A stretch of 64,000 nt of DNA from assembly GCF_900167445.1 (NCBI RefSeq), contig NZ_FUZT01000001.1:31094-95093 (forward strand), in the 5' to 3' direction. A program made the position numbers and the translations under genes. Numbering within the stretch: position 1 is the stretch's first letter; every line of letters begins with the position of its first letter. Positions 36,657 to 46,687 of this stretch are shown here, one piece after another. The notes below the pieces were generated by a model that worked only from the letters and a program-made list of their open reading frames with translations, did not search any database and was not told the origin of the DNA. This DNA comes from Maledivibacter halophilus (lineage in GTDB: Bacteria > Bacillota > Clostridia > Peptostreptococcales > Caminicellaceae).

Positions 36657-37162
36657 TTATTTCTCCTCCTTATATATCCAATATATGAAGCTTTAACATT
36701 CTATTCTAAGTATTTTTAGCTTTAAAAGAGGCTGATTTATACTTTTAAATGACTCACAAGACTAGTGTAAATTGTATTTTGAATCTTTTCTATATTCGTT
36801 AAATCAATTATACTATAATTACATATCTGACACAATAATGCATATTTCGCTAATTATAGACATATATGGACTTGAAGAAAATTTTTATTCTTTCAAATTG
36901 TTCACCTTTATTTAACCCATATTAGAATAATGATTTTTTATGTAAAGAAACTAGAGAAGAACTAAGTAAACTTTTAAATAGAAAAATAAAGTAGAAAGAA
37001 GAATAAAAAGACCCTTGAAAATAATGAAATTTAATCTGAATTTTCCGAAAATATATATCAAAGAATGATTTTATTTATTATAGTGAATATAAGAGAATAT
37101 CTAATTAAAGATAATCTAATCATTTTTGTGCTTTAAAGACTGAGAAAGGAATGATATTTAGT
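36657..37162. other. Intergenic region, 506 bp
   Basis: AT-rich sequence with no intact gene. A short in-frame stretch near 36948-36993 (residues KETREELSKLLNRKIK, then stop) looks like a decayed coding fragment. Confidence 0.35.
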
Positions 37163-37511
37163 ATGAAATGTGAAAAGAAAAAAGTGAAGGAATTGCTGCC
37201 AAAAATAATTGATTTAGAATTAACTGATCCTAAGATAACAGATTATCTCATAGAAAACCACAATGAAATAATATATTTTAATTTTTCACAATTTATTAGA
37301 GGCCTAAATAACATAAGCTTGTACTAAAGCGTACATAGCATAATTGATTGTTTTATCTGGATATAGCTGAAAAAAGGGTACCACTGAATATGAGGAATAT
37401 TACAGGATATTGGATGAATTAAAAGTTCTTCCTATCATAAGTAAGTTTGGTAAGACCCCTGTAGGTGTTTACAAGAGAAACCTAGTAGACATTCATGGGG
37501 GATTATTTTAG
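37163..37511 (+). pseudogene. Remnants of an unrecognised gene
   Basis: Bases 37163-37327 encode 54 residues from ATG (preceded by AAAGGA), starting MKCEKKKVKELLPKIIDLEL and ending in TAA. About 65 bases later another stretch reads TTEYEEYYRILDELKVLPII and ends DIHGGLF at 37511. Both look protein-like in composition but neither is a full protein. They may be the two ends of one decayed gene. I cannot name the family. The second piece overlaps the 3' end of the convergent regulator gene. Confidence 0.4.
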
Positions 37512-39302
37512 CTTATATTTTTTGATTCTATACTGCAAACTTTGTCTACTCATTCCTAATTCAGCTGCCGATTTTGATATATTTCCCTTATTCTTTTTTA
37601 TAATATCAATAATACGATTCCTTTCTTCAATTTTTATTTGGTCAAATAAATGAATATTCTCAAAGGAGGCATTTGAATGATTATTAATAGTATTACTAAT
37701 AGAAGTATTCAGTTTTGGAAAGATATTTAAATACTTGGGGATATGACATTTTTCGATATAAGGTTCATTGGCGGTAACAATATTCATTGCACACTCAATG
37801 GTATGTTTTAATTGTCGAATATTACCAGGCCAATGGAATTTTTTGAAAGCTAATAAAATTTCTTTGCTTAGACATTGGATATTTTTCTTTAAATATTTGT
37901 TGTAATAATCAATAAAATGGTTAGATAATAATTCTATGTCATCTGTACGCTGGCGTAATGGTGGAATGTCAATATAGACAACGGCTAAGCGATAGAATAA
38001 ATCTGCTCGGAGCATTTGTTTTTCGATGGCTGTAGTTGGTTCGAGATTGCAGCTGCTAATAATTCGTGTATCAATTGAAATTTCTTCCTTAGCTCCTAAC
38101 CTTCTTATTTTTTTATTCTCCAGTACTCTAAGTAATTTAGCCTGCAATGCTAAAGGCATAGAATTTACTTCGTCTAAAAACAAAGTACCACTATTAGCTT
38201 GTTCTAGCAAGCCAGCTCTATCGATTGCACCGGTAAAAGCACCTTTAGTAGTTCCAAACAAAATTCCTTCCAATAGATTTTCTGGTATAGCTGCACAGTT
38301 AATAGCTAGAAAAGGTCCTTTCGAACGTATGCCCTTACTATGAATGCTTTGAGCAAAGAGTTCCTTTCCAGTGCCAGTTTCTCCATAGATGAGTACAGGA
38401 GATTCTGTAGCTGCAGCAGCTTTTGCCCAATTAATACTTTCTATAAATTGCTTATTTTTACCTAAAATTTCATATTTAGTATCATGCTTTTTTTCTGAAG
38501 TTTGATTGTTAGTATTTAGTTTTTTATTATGTAATTGCTCCTGTAAATCTAGAACCTGCTCAGCCATTTTTTTGAAATTAGTAAAATCCTTCAAAATTGC
38601 AGCAGCTCCTATAATTTTATCTTTAGAATATAAAGGTACTATACTGGTCATTACGTCTACCCATTTACCGTTTGTAGTAGTATAACTTTGATGAAAGTCA
38701 AAAATAGGCTTTCCCTCCTTAAGGACCTTTAATAATAAACTCGTTTTCCAGTCTAAATTGTAAACTTCCGTAACATGTTTTCCTATAATTTCAGAAGCCT
38801 TATAGCCTTCTAATTTTTCTATAGATGAATTATAAACAAATAATTTCCCTGAAGTATCAATTGCATGTATCCCTTCATCGATAGAATTTATAATGTTTTC
38901 ATACATTTCTTTATAAAATTTCACTTCAGAATCCTTTTCTATTATGTTCGAATCAGGATAATAATTGGATACTTTTACTATTGTAAATGATGCATTTTCT
39001 ACACATATTGTCTTACTGTCAATTTTTAAATTTTTCTTAAGATCCTCAACAAAATAGAAGTTTTGGCTGCTATTTTGTTCATAATTAGGAATAATCTTTT
39101 GTAAAGACAGACCCAATAAACTTGTTTTAGAGTTAAAAATCTCTCTAAAGGAATCATTATGTTTAATTATTATGTTTTTATCATCTATGATTGCTAAACC
39201 TTTATCTATGGAATTAAAAAAGTATTCAATAATTTCTATAGCAGCATCTGGATATTGAGATAGTATACTAAATATATTTTCATGCTCATATTTAATATTC
39301 AT
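37503..39302 (-). CDS. Sigma-54-dependent PAS activator (RocR-like)
   Basis: A long N-terminal region with two PAS-like segments (about residues 20-110 and 150-240) precedes an AAA+ domain (about 280-510): Walker A GETGTGKE, GAFTGA, and TLFLDEVNS. A Fis-type helix-turn-helix ends the protein (KSAAELGMSRQSLQYRIKKY). AAGGCGGG lies before ATG on the minus strand. It is divergent from the BCCT-MttB operon, whose promoter has a sigma-54 sequence at 39512, so it should switch that operon on in response to the amine or a metabolite. Confidence 0.92.
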   Translation of the reverse strand: MNIKYEHENIFSILSQYPDAAIEIIEYFFNSIDKGLAIIDDKNIIIKHNDSFREIFNSKTSLLGLSLQKIIPNYEQNSSQNFYFVEDLKKNLKIDSKTICVENASFTIVKVSNYYPDSNIIEKDSEVKFYKEMYENIINSIDEGIHAIDTSGKLFVYNSSIEKLEGYKASEIIGKHVTEVYNLDWKTSLLLKVLKEGKPIFDFHQSYTTTNGKWVDVMTSIVPLYSKDKIIGAAAILKDFTNFKKMAEQVLDLQEQLHNKKLNTNNQTSEKKHDTKYEILGKNKQFIESINWAKAAAATESPVLIYGETGTGKELFAQSIHSKGIRSKGPFLAINCAAIPENLLEGILFGTTKGAFTGAIDRAGLLEQANSGTLFLDEVNSMPLALQAKLLRVLENKKIRRLGAKEEISIDTRIISSCNLEPTTAIEKQMLRADLFYRLAVVYIDIPPLRQRTDDIELLSNHFIDYYNKYLKKNIQCLSKEILLAFKKFHWPGNIRQLKHTIECAMNIVTANEPYIEKCHIPKYLNIFPKLNTSISNTINNHSNASFENIHLFDQIKIEERNRIIDIIKKNKGNISKSAAELGMSRQSLQYRIKKYKLK

Positions 39303-39511
39303 AAAATCCCGCCTTATCCTTTTTTATATGTAATTCTATATAAGTAAAAGTTTACCTTCCAAAATTTAAATATGAAGTAGATATAAGTAAATAAAATTTA
39401 TAATTTTTAAAATATTCCATTTTTTTCTTTTGTGTGCTTTTATTTTCATTTTTTTGCACTTATTAATCTATATCAATTTTGTTTATGAGCAAATACCAGC
39501 TTTAAATGCTT

Positions 39512-39527
39512 TGGCATGGGCCTTGCT
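39512..39527 (+). promoter_or_regulatory. Sigma-54 promoter of the BCCT-MttB operon
   Basis: TTGGCATGGGCCTTGCT has GG at 39513-39514 and GC at 39525-39526, the correct interval. The start would be near 39538. TGTGTGC (39433-39439) and TTGCAC (39462-39467) upstream are possible activator sites. Confidence 0.85.
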
Positions 39528-39627
39528 ATTATAGTACTACAACCTCAATAAAGCAAGGAGAGTGATTTACAATGTTGTAAATAGGTTATTGACACGAGTT
39601 CCAAATTAAATATCTGGGAGGTATTTT

Positions 39628-41211
39628 ATGAAAAAAGCAGAAAAAACAAGCTTTTTTAAAATGATTAACAAATCTGTTTTTATTCCTCCAGCATTAGTGG
39701 TTGTTGCTGCAGTTTTATTTGGACTATTAAATTCAAAAGCATTTGAAAAAGGAGCAGCTATTGCATTAAATTGGACATTGAAATATTTTAGTTGGTTTTA
39801 TGCTTTTGGAGCCACAGTTCTTTTAGCATTTTGCCTTTGGGCAGGGTTAAGCAGGTATGGCAATATTAGATTAGGAGGTCCTGATGCAAAGCCAGAATTA
39901 AGTAATTTCAGTTGGTTTGCAATTTCACTATGTGCTGGAATTGCAGTGGGTATTGTATTTTATGGAGTAGCTGAACCCATGGCCCATTATACTAATCCTC
40001 CTTCTTTTTTAGGTTTTGAGCCAAGATCCCTTGAATCAGGACGTCATGCTATACGTCTTTCTATGTTCCATTGGACATTACATACTTATGGAATATACGT
40101 GAGTGCTGCCATTCCCTGTGCTTATTTTTTCTATAATTGTAAAAAGCCTTTCAGAGTGAGTACTAGTTTATATCCTTTAGTTGGTGAAAAAATATTTACT
40201 AATTTTGGTAACTATATAGATGGATTAGCCATATTTGCTATTGTAGGCGGCATAGCTACTTCCCTTGGTTTTGGAACCATGCAAATTGGTGGAGGGCTTA
40301 ATTTTTTATGGGGAATAGAGCCTACAAAATTTACTTGGCTTGCAATTATTTTAATTTTAACTTTTGTTTATACAATGTCAAGTTATACTGGTCTGCAAAG
40401 AGGTATCAAATTTTTAGGTGAAATCAATGCTTATTTATACTTTTTTTTAATTCTTTTTATAATATTCTTTGGTCCTACGGTTCATATTCTTGATAGTATT
40501 GTGACTTCTATTGGTGACTATCTGTCTAATCTGACCTTTATGTCCTTTAACTTAGATCCTATGGGCAAAAGTACTTGGCCAAGTGATTATAGTATATTCT
40601 ATTGGGCCTGGTGGCTGGCTTTTGCTCCAATTGTAGGTTTGTTCCTGGTGAGATGTGCATATGGACGCACGATTAGAGAAATGGTTCTTGTAAATCTAAT
40701 TGCTCCTTCTGCCTTCGGATTAATTTGGTTTGGGGTATTTGGAAGCTCAAGCATATATTTAGAGCATTTTAAAAATGCAGGAATTGAGAAAATAATTTCT
40801 GAGAAAGGTCTTGAAGTATCCTTATTTGCATTACTTGAGCAATTTCCCTTAGCTTCTTTCACCATGATAATAGGTATGCTTGCTGTTGCTATTTCATTTA
40901 TAACCTTAGCAAATGGGATGACTTCTACCATTGCAGCTATGACTACAATTGGATTCGGAAAATCAAAAGAGGATGTAGAAGCACCTGCTCCTATGAAAAT
41001 ATTCTGGGGCTGTTCAATGGGATTGCTTTCTTATGTACTTTTAATAAGTGGCGGAGCTTCTGCTCTACAGACATCAGTAATAGTTTGTGGATTACCGATG
41101 TTAATACTGCAATTAGCAATGGGTATTGGTTTTATAAAAACAATGAAAAATCTTAAAAGCTCTGATTTAACTTCAGAATTTATAGTGAAACGTGATACTG
41201 CTGGTATGTAA
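39628..41211 (+). CDS. BCCT-family quaternary amine transporter
   Basis: A 527-aa protein with about 12 membrane helices. The family core is visible in FSWFAISLCAGIAVGIVFYGVAEPM and in the tryptophan-rich segment STWPSDYSIFYWAWWLAFAP that forms the aromatic substrate box. BCCT carriers move glycine betaine, carnitine, choline or similar compounds, by Na+/H+ symport or by exchange. Lying first in an operon with an MttB-type methyltransferase, it most likely imports the methylated amine to be demethylated. Ribosome site GGGAGG. Confidence 0.94.
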   Translation: MKKAEKTSFFKMINKSVFIPPALVVVAAVLFGLLNSKAFEKGAAIALNWTLKYFSWFYAFGATVLLAFCLWAGLSRYGNIRLGGPDAKPELSNFSWFAISLCAGIAVGIVFYGVAEPMAHYTNPPSFLGFEPRSLESGRHAIRLSMFHWTLHTYGIYVSAAIPCAYFFYNCKKPFRVSTSLYPLVGEKIFTNFGNYIDGLAIFAIVGGIATSLGFGTMQIGGGLNFLWGIEPTKFTWLAIILILTFVYTMSSYTGLQRGIKFLGEINAYLYFFLILFIIFFGPTVHILDSIVTSIGDYLSNLTFMSFNLDPMGKSTWPSDYSIFYWAWWLAFAPIVGLFLVRCAYGRTIREMVLVNLIAPSAFGLIWFGVFGSSSIYLEHFKNAGIEKIISEKGLEVSLFALLEQFPLASFTMIIGMLAVAISFITLANGMTSTIAAMTTIGFGKSKEDVEAPAPMKIFWGCSMGLLSYVLLISGGASALQTSVIVCGLPMLILQLAMGIGFIKTMKNLKSSDLTSEFIVKRDTAGM

Positions 41212-41272
41212 AGGAAATGTAAAGTTTTCACCTATTATAATACAACAAATTAAATAAGGAGGGATATAAATA

Positions 41273-42058
41273 ATGTATTATATGGGAAGGGATTTAGGGA
41301 TTAATTTAATTAGAGCAAGAAAGAATCATAGCTGCTATGGTATGGGCTTAGGAATTATGATACTAGATGAAGTTTATCCAGGATTTCCTGGGGATTTGAG
41401 AAATGCCAGTGGATTTCAATATCCTATACAATATGAAATTATAAAAAATGTAGATATCAACAAATTAGTTTTTGGGAAAGACAAATCACCTTGTCTACAA
41501 CCCATACTTGATGCAGCTAAGAAACTTGAAAGTATGGGTTGTAAAGCTATAGCAGCTGAGTGTGGATATTTTGCATACTTCCAAAAAGATGTGGCTGGAT
41601 ATGTGGATATACCCGTATTCATGTCAAGTTTACTTCAGGTTCCATTTATTCAGAAGCTAATAGGGCCCAATAAATCAGTAGGTATTGTGTGCGCTTTTCA
41701 GAAATACTTGACAGATGTACATTTGAAAAATGTTGGCATAGATTTGAATAGCAACTTCGTAATTCAAGGAGCTGCTGAATATGGATGCACACAATTTGAT
41801 AATTTATGGGATTATAAAAAGAGACCAGCAGTACCCCAGGCTTACTATGATAAAGCAGAGGAAGATATGGTGAGTTTATGTAAAGAGCTTGTTGAGAAAA
41901 ATCCCAATATAGGAGCAATAATGTTAGAATGTACTGGAATGCAGCCCTTTGGAAGAGCCATACAAAGGGAAGTTGATTTACCGGTATTTAGTTGGGGAAC
42001 CTTGCTGGATTATGCTTATTCAGCTGTAAACCATAGAGATTATTATGGTCATGTATAA
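41273..42058 (+). CDS. Aspartate/glutamate racemase-superfamily protein
   Basis: The two catalytic-type cysteines of the Asp/Glu/hydantoin racemase fold are present: AAECGYFAYFQ (about residue 96) and MLECTGMQPFG (about 222). The 261-aa length fits the superfamily. The substrate is unknown; in an operon for a quaternary amine it may epimerise the carbon skeleton or a proline-related intermediate. AAGGAGGG lies 9 bases before ATG, 61 bases after the BCCT gene. Confidence 0.8.
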   Translation: MYYMGRDLGINLIRARKNHSCYGMGLGIMILDEVYPGFPGDLRNASGFQYPIQYEIIKNVDINKLVFGKDKSPCLQPILDAAKKLESMGCKAIAAECGYFAYFQKDVAGYVDIPVFMSSLLQVPFIQKLIGPNKSVGIVCAFQKYLTDVHLKNVGIDLNSNFVIQGAAEYGCTQFDNLWDYKKRPAVPQAYYDKAEEDMVSLCKELVEKNPNIGAIMLECTGMQPFGRAIQREVDLPVFSWGTLLDYAYSAVNHRDYYGHV

Positions 42059-42144
42059 AAATTAAAGTTATGTGAGATATTAGTGGATTAATATTTCAAT
42101 TTAATTGACATGAGGAGATATTTAAATCTAAAGGGGGATTTAGA

Positions 42145-43170
42145 ATGAGTGATATGAACTATAGATCGTGGATTAAAGAAAGATTGGAAATTGGTAAGGA
42201 GATCATTTATTTAACCAGGGAAGATGCAAGAAATATGGGAGTTACAAATCAGAAAATCATTGATTTAACTGAGAAGTCCATGATATCCTACAGCAAGAAA
42301 ATATCAGAAATGCCAGCAAAAATAGGTATACATCCTTATAAAAATACTTTTTTCCATGCTATGCCAGCAGACCTTCCAGAACAATCTGCAAGTGGCATGA
42401 AGTGGATTTCTTGTTTTCCAGAAAATCAAAATAAGTTTGGAATACCACAGACTGTAGGACTGTTAGTTTACAATGATAGGTTAACAGGTATGCCCCTAGG
42501 AGTAATGGATTGTGTTTGGATTACAGAAAAGAGAACACCTGCTGCAGCGGCAGTATCTGCAAAACACCTTGCCAATAAAAATGCAGATACATTTGGTATG
42601 ATAGGATGCGGTGTACAAGGAAGAGCACATGTAGAAATAATAGAACTGGTAATGCCCAATCTAAAGACCATATATATTTATGATATTTTCGAATCTGCTA
42701 TGGATAAATTAATCAAAGAGGTACAACCCAAAGTAAAAGCTAAAATTGTAAAAACAAAATCCTTTGAAGAAATTGTAAAAAGTGCTGAAGTTATAGCATC
42801 AGCTACAATTATTACAGAACAACCTGAACCGAAAATAAAGGATGAATGGATTTCAAAAGGTCAAACACTGTTATTATCTGATGCACATTCATTATATGAA
42901 GATCAGACCATGAAAAGAGCCGATAAATATATCCTAGATAGCATTGAGCAACATGAACTGCTTTTAGGTCATGGATATTATCCCCATGGACTTCCAAAGA
43001 TTTATGCTGAAACTGGTGAAGTAGCAGCTGGGCTGAAGAAAGCAAGAGAAAATAAGGATGAATTTATTGTTGTCAATAATATTGGAATGGCAGTAGAAGA
43101 CATTATTGTAGCCAAAGAAATATTCGATAAAGCCTTAATAGAAGGCAAAGGAATAAGATTACCATTATAG
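42145..43170 (+). CDS. Ornithine cyclodeaminase/mu-crystallin family protein
   Basis: A Rossmann NAD(P) motif, GMIGCGVQGRAHVE (about residues 151-164), follows a substrate domain with GMKWISCFPENQ and the conserved segment ITEKRTPAAAAVSAKHL. The 341-aa length is typical. The family includes ornithine cyclodeaminase, imine reductases and alanine dehydrogenase-like enzymes. Here it may act on proline, a pyrroline or another demethylated product. Ribosome site AAAGGGGG. Confidence 0.85.
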   Translation: MSDMNYRSWIKERLEIGKEIIYLTREDARNMGVTNQKIIDLTEKSMISYSKKISEMPAKIGIHPYKNTFFHAMPADLPEQSASGMKWISCFPENQNKFGIPQTVGLLVYNDRLTGMPLGVMDCVWITEKRTPAAAAVSAKHLANKNADTFGMIGCGVQGRAHVEIIELVMPNLKTIYIYDIFESAMDKLIKEVQPKVKAKIVKTKSFEEIVKSAEVIASATIITEQPEPKIKDEWISKGQTLLLSDAHSLYEDQTMKRADKYILDSIEQHELLLGHGYYPHGLPKIYAETGEVAAGLKKARENKDEFIVVNNIGMAVEDIIVAKEIFDKALIEGKGIRLPL

Positions 43171-43262
43171 CTAACTATAGACCATTTATTAGATCTATTA
43201 TGAGTAGAATAGATTTTTAGATTATATATTTTTAAATTATCAAACTTAAAGGGGTGTTATTT

Positions 43263-44777
43263 ATGGCAAGGAGAAGAAAAAGAGTGAATCAATATAGTGA
43301 TAAGCTAGATCATAGTATAAGGAGCAATCAAGTAAATAATGATTCTGTTCAATTTAGCGTACTTTCAAAGACTCAATGTGAACGTATATTTAATGGTGTT
43401 TTAGAAGTATTAGAACATGTAGGTGTAGATATACATCATAAAGAGGCAGTAGAATTACTTAGAAAGGCAGGTTGTTGGGTTGAGAATGATGGAATAAGGG
43501 TAAAAATACCTTCATATGTCGTAAAACAAGCTATTTCTACAGCACCATCCCGTATTGTTTTATCCGATAGAAACAAGAAGAGAACAATGTTTATGGAGGG
43601 TAACAATTCATATTTTGGCCCTGGACCAACAAATCTAAACTTTATAGATGTATATACAGGAGAAAGACGGCCTGTTACAAAAAATGATGTTTTTAATACA
43701 GCAAAAGTTGTAGATGCATTACCAAATATGGACTACTGTATGTCTTTAGCAAATATAACGGACTGTACACCACAGCTAGCTGATGTACATGAGATCCATG
43801 CTATGCTTCAAAATACGGAAAAACCCATTTGTGCTTGGTCCTTTGACTTAGAAAATCTTAAGACCATTATTAAAATGTTTGAAGCTGTGGCAGGAGGAGC
43901 TGAAGAGTTACAAAAGAACCCGAATATTATCTTTTATTCAGAGCCCACAACACCTATGGTACATACAAAAGAGGCTGTTGACAAATTATTGTACATGGCA
44001 GAAAAACGATTGCCTCAACTATATACGCCAGCAGTTCAAGCAGGTGCCACAGGCCCTGCAACAAGAGCAGGCACCCTTATTATTAATACAGTAGATACCT
44101 TGACTGGCTTAGTAATTGCGCAAGTAAAAAGTCCAGGAGCTCCATGTGTGTGCGGTGGTGTTATAACAAATATGGATATGAAAACTACAGCATGCTGTTA
44201 TGGTTCTTCACCTGAATTTACACTTATGCATGCTGCTGCTGTTGAATTAATAAGATATCTGGGAATACCCACATGGAGTACTGCCGGCTGCAGTGATGCA
44301 AAAATAGTAGATGAACAGGTTAGTATTGAGGAAGCTATAACTATATTTGGTGCAGCATTAAGTGGGGCCAATATAATCCATGACGTAGGTTTCTTGAATT
44401 CAGGATTATGTGGTTCCTTAGAGGGTGTAGTTATGGGGGATGAAATTATTGGGATGGTACGTAGTATTATGAGAGGTGTAAGAGTAGATGATGAGTCCTT
44501 GGCATTAGATGTAATTGAAAAAGTTGGTCCTGGAGGACATTTCCTAGCAGAGGAACATACCATGAAGAATTTCAGAAGGGAATTTTGGCAGCCGGTGTGC
44601 ATGAGTAGAGAGAATTATGAAAAATGGCTGAAAGATGGAAAATTAACTTATAAACAAAAGGTAAATATGAGAGCAAGAAAAATATTAGAAACTCATAATC
44701 CGCAGAAATTACCCGATGATATAGTGGCAAAATTGGATGAATTGGTGGCAAAAGCAGAAATAAAATACAAAAAATAA
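43263..44777 (+). CDS. MttB-superfamily methyltransferase without pyrrolysine
   Basis: It is related to trimethylamine methyltransferase MttB and glycine betaine methyltransferase MtgB: an initial helical region (LSKTQCERIFNGVLEVLEHV), then a TIM barrel with GPGPTNLNFIDVYTGERRPV, TPAVQAGATGPATRAGT and GGPGGHFLAEEHT-like C-terminal segments. The 504-codon frame has no internal TAG, so it is the non-pyrrolysine type that demethylates quaternary amines onto a corrinoid protein. ATG at 43263 follows GGGGTG. The corrinoid partner is encoded 60 bases downstream. Confidence 0.93.
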   Translation: MARRRKRVNQYSDKLDHSIRSNQVNNDSVQFSVLSKTQCERIFNGVLEVLEHVGVDIHHKEAVELLRKAGCWVENDGIRVKIPSYVVKQAISTAPSRIVLSDRNKKRTMFMEGNNSYFGPGPTNLNFIDVYTGERRPVTKNDVFNTAKVVDALPNMDYCMSLANITDCTPQLADVHEIHAMLQNTEKPICAWSFDLENLKTIIKMFEAVAGGAEELQKNPNIIFYSEPTTPMVHTKEAVDKLLYMAEKRLPQLYTPAVQAGATGPATRAGTLIINTVDTLTGLVIAQVKSPGAPCVCGGVITNMDMKTTACCYGSSPEFTLMHAAAVELIRYLGIPTWSTAGCSDAKIVDEQVSIEEAITIFGAALSGANIIHDVGFLNSGLCGSLEGVVMGDEIIGMVRSIMRGVRVDDESLALDVIEKVGPGGHFLAEEHTMKNFRREFWQPVCMSRENYEKWLKDGKLTYKQKVNMRARKILETHNPQKLPDDIVAKLDELVAKAEIKYKK

Positions 44778-44837
44778 TAAAAAAACGATACAGTAGGTAT
44801 GAAAATATTAAAGGATTCATAAGAAGGGGGAAGAGAT

Positions 44838-45473
44838 GTGAGCGTATTATTTGAGCAAATAGCAGATAGTATAATCGATGGAATGATAGAGGAAGCGAGA
44901 GATTCAGTGCAAAAAGCATTGGATGATGGCTGTGAAGGGAAAGATATTTTAAATGAAGGTTTAATAGCTGGAATGAATGAAGTAGGTGTATTATTTAAAG
45001 AGGGGGAAGTATTTGTACCTGAAGTGTTAATATCAGCTAAGGCGATGAATGCTGGCATGGAAGTCTTAAAACCATATTTACAAGAAGGAGATGTAAAAAA
45101 AGTAGGCAAGGCTGTATTTGCTACTGTAAAGGGAGACCTTCATGATATTGGTAAAAAACTCGTGGCATTAATGATGGAAGGTGCAGGATATGAAATTATA
45201 GATCTTGGTGTAGATGTTAGTCCTGAAAAAATTGTTGAAGCAGTGAAACAGTATAATCCTGATATTATAGGAATGTCAGCTATGCTTACCACTACAATGG
45301 TGGCGATGAAAGAAACTATTGAAACATTGAAAGAAGAAGGTTTATATGAAAAAGTGAAAATTATGATTGGTGGTGCCCCAGTATCCGATAAATATGCAAA
45401 ACAAATAGGAGCAAACTATTCATCGGATGCCTCTGCAGCAGTAGACCTTGCTAATCAATTAATGGCAGTATAG
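44838..45473 (+). CDS. Methyltransferase corrinoid protein (MttC/MtgC-like)
   Basis: An N-terminal helical cap (residues 1-85) is followed by a B12-binding domain with the cobalt-ligand motif DLHDIGKKL (about 96-104) and GAGYEIIDLG and MIGGAPVS downstream. The 211-aa length is typical of MttC/MtgC. It receives the methyl group from the MttB-type enzyme; the acceptor methyltransferase (MtgA-like, to tetrahydrofolate) is not in this window. The start is GTG after GGGGGAAGAGAT. A hairpin at 45510 ends the operon. Confidence 0.95.
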   Translation: MSVLFEQIADSIIDGMIEEARDSVQKALDDGCEGKDILNEGLIAGMNEVGVLFKEGEVFVPEVLISAKAMNAGMEVLKPYLQEGDVKKVGKAVFATVKGDLHDIGKKLVALMMEGAGYEIIDLGVDVSPEKIVEAVKQYNPDIIGMSAMLTTTMVAMKETIETLKEEGLYEKVKIMIGGAPVSDKYAKQIGANYSSDASAAVDLANQLMAV

Positions 45474-45509
45474 AAGACAAGTATTGAAAAATTAGCAAAA
45501 CTAATTTAT

Positions 45510-45567
45510 ACAGACATATCAATGGGATAGAGTTATGAATTTGGTATGTCTGTATTCTTATTTTTGT
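45510..45567 (+). terminator. Terminator of the BCCT-MttB operon
   Basis: ACAGACATATCAA pairs with TTGGTATGTCTG, followed by TATTCTTATTTTT. Confidence 0.65.
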
Positions 45568-45685
45568 TTAGTTTATCATGTTGACTATAATTTAAATAAA
45601 AAATTAAGAGTAATAAGGAGTAAGACAATTAAAGAGTATATTATCTTTTATAAAATACTGATTAAGTTAAGAGGTGGGAAGAAAA

Positions 45686-46600
45686 TTGAACAGATTCAAA
45701 GGTATTATACTAATAATTTTAGCATCAGCAAGCTTTGGATGTATTCCCTTGTTTGCTAAAATAGCATATGCTAATGGTTTTAATCCATATACCTTTATTT
45801 TATTCAGATCAGTTTTTGCCGTTATTGAAATTTTTATTTTTTTAAAATTGAAAAATATAATATATAAGGTTGAAAAAGAACAGTATTATACACTATTTAA
45901 AGCAAGTTTTTTTGGTTATGCTTTAATGATGTTATTACTTTTTATATCCTATAATTATTTAGCAACAGGTCTTGCAACCACGTTGCATTTTATTTATCCT
46001 GTTGTAGTTATGATAGGTTCAACATTAATTTTTAAGGAAAAAGTTGATTGGAAAAAGATAATAGCCCTGATTATTTCAATAACAGGAATCTATTTTTTAA
46101 TTGGTTTTGGTTCATTAAATTCTATAAATTTTGTAGGCATTATTTTAGCATTGGTGTCGGGGCTTCTTTATCCTTACTATGTATTTAAAGTGGCCTATGG
46201 AAATATAAAAGATCTAAACTCTTTTGTCATAACCTTTTATATATCTCTTTTTAATGCAATTACCTTACTATTTGGAAGTATTATTACAGGAAATTTTGAT
46301 TTGGAATTTAATTATAAAGGTTTATTAAGTACTGTATTAGTTGCATTAATCTGTAATATGATGGGGATGGTGGCATTTCAAGCTGGATTAAAAATAATTA
46401 GCCCTACAACGGCTACTATATTAAGTACTTTTGAACCAATAACAAGCTTGATTATTGGTGTAATTGTATTAAGGGAACCGTTGTTTTGGCATCATGGGGT
46501 AGGAAGTATATTAATTATGATTTCTGTTATAGTTGTGGCATTTGCAGAAAAGAAAAATTTAATAGGAGCTGATGATACCAATAATATTATTAATAGTTAA
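45686..46600 (+). CDS. EamA/DMT-family transporter
   Basis: About ten membrane helices arranged as two EamA repeats (about residues 6-135 and 145-285). Typical signatures include GCIPLFAKIAY, ATTLHFIYPVVVMIGSTLIF and the closing PITSLIIGVIVLREP. It exports or imports a small metabolite; which one is unknown. TTG at 45686 is chosen, 8 bases after AAGAGGTGG; an earlier GTG lies in that site. A terminator separates it from the MttB operon, so it is probably independently transcribed. Confidence 0.88.
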   Translation: MNRFKGIILIILASASFGCIPLFAKIAYANGFNPYTFILFRSVFAVIEIFIFLKLKNIIYKVEKEQYYTLFKASFFGYALMMLLLFISYNYLATGLATTLHFIYPVVVMIGSTLIFKEKVDWKKIIALIISITGIYFLIGFGSLNSINFVGIILALVSGLLYPYYVFKVAYGNIKDLNSFVITFYISLFNAITLLFGSIITGNFDLEFNYKGLLSTVLVALICNMMGMVAFQAGLKIISPTTATILSTFEPITSLIIGVIVLREPLFWHHGVGSILIMISVIVVAFAEKKNLIGADDTNNIINS

Positions 46601-46623
46601 ATTATTTTAAAATGTCCCTAAAA

Positions 46624-46687
46624 TATGAAGTAGATCCCAAATGCTAGGCAAAAAAGTCGATATTTGGGGTGGGCTTCATATTTTTTT
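46624..46687 (+). terminator. Terminator of the EamA gene
   Basis: TATGAAG...CCCAAAT pairs with ATTTGGG...CTTCATA, with an internal bulge, and is followed by seven T. Confidence 0.85.

Noticed and set aside
43263..44777. Possible pyrrolysine (amber) codon in the MttB homologue
   Set aside because: The frame is open for 504 codons without TAG and ends in TAA; no pyl genes are seen.
45535..45759. 74-residue frame overlapping the EamA start
   Set aside because: It begins inside the terminator hairpin and lies out of frame with the clear EamA gene.
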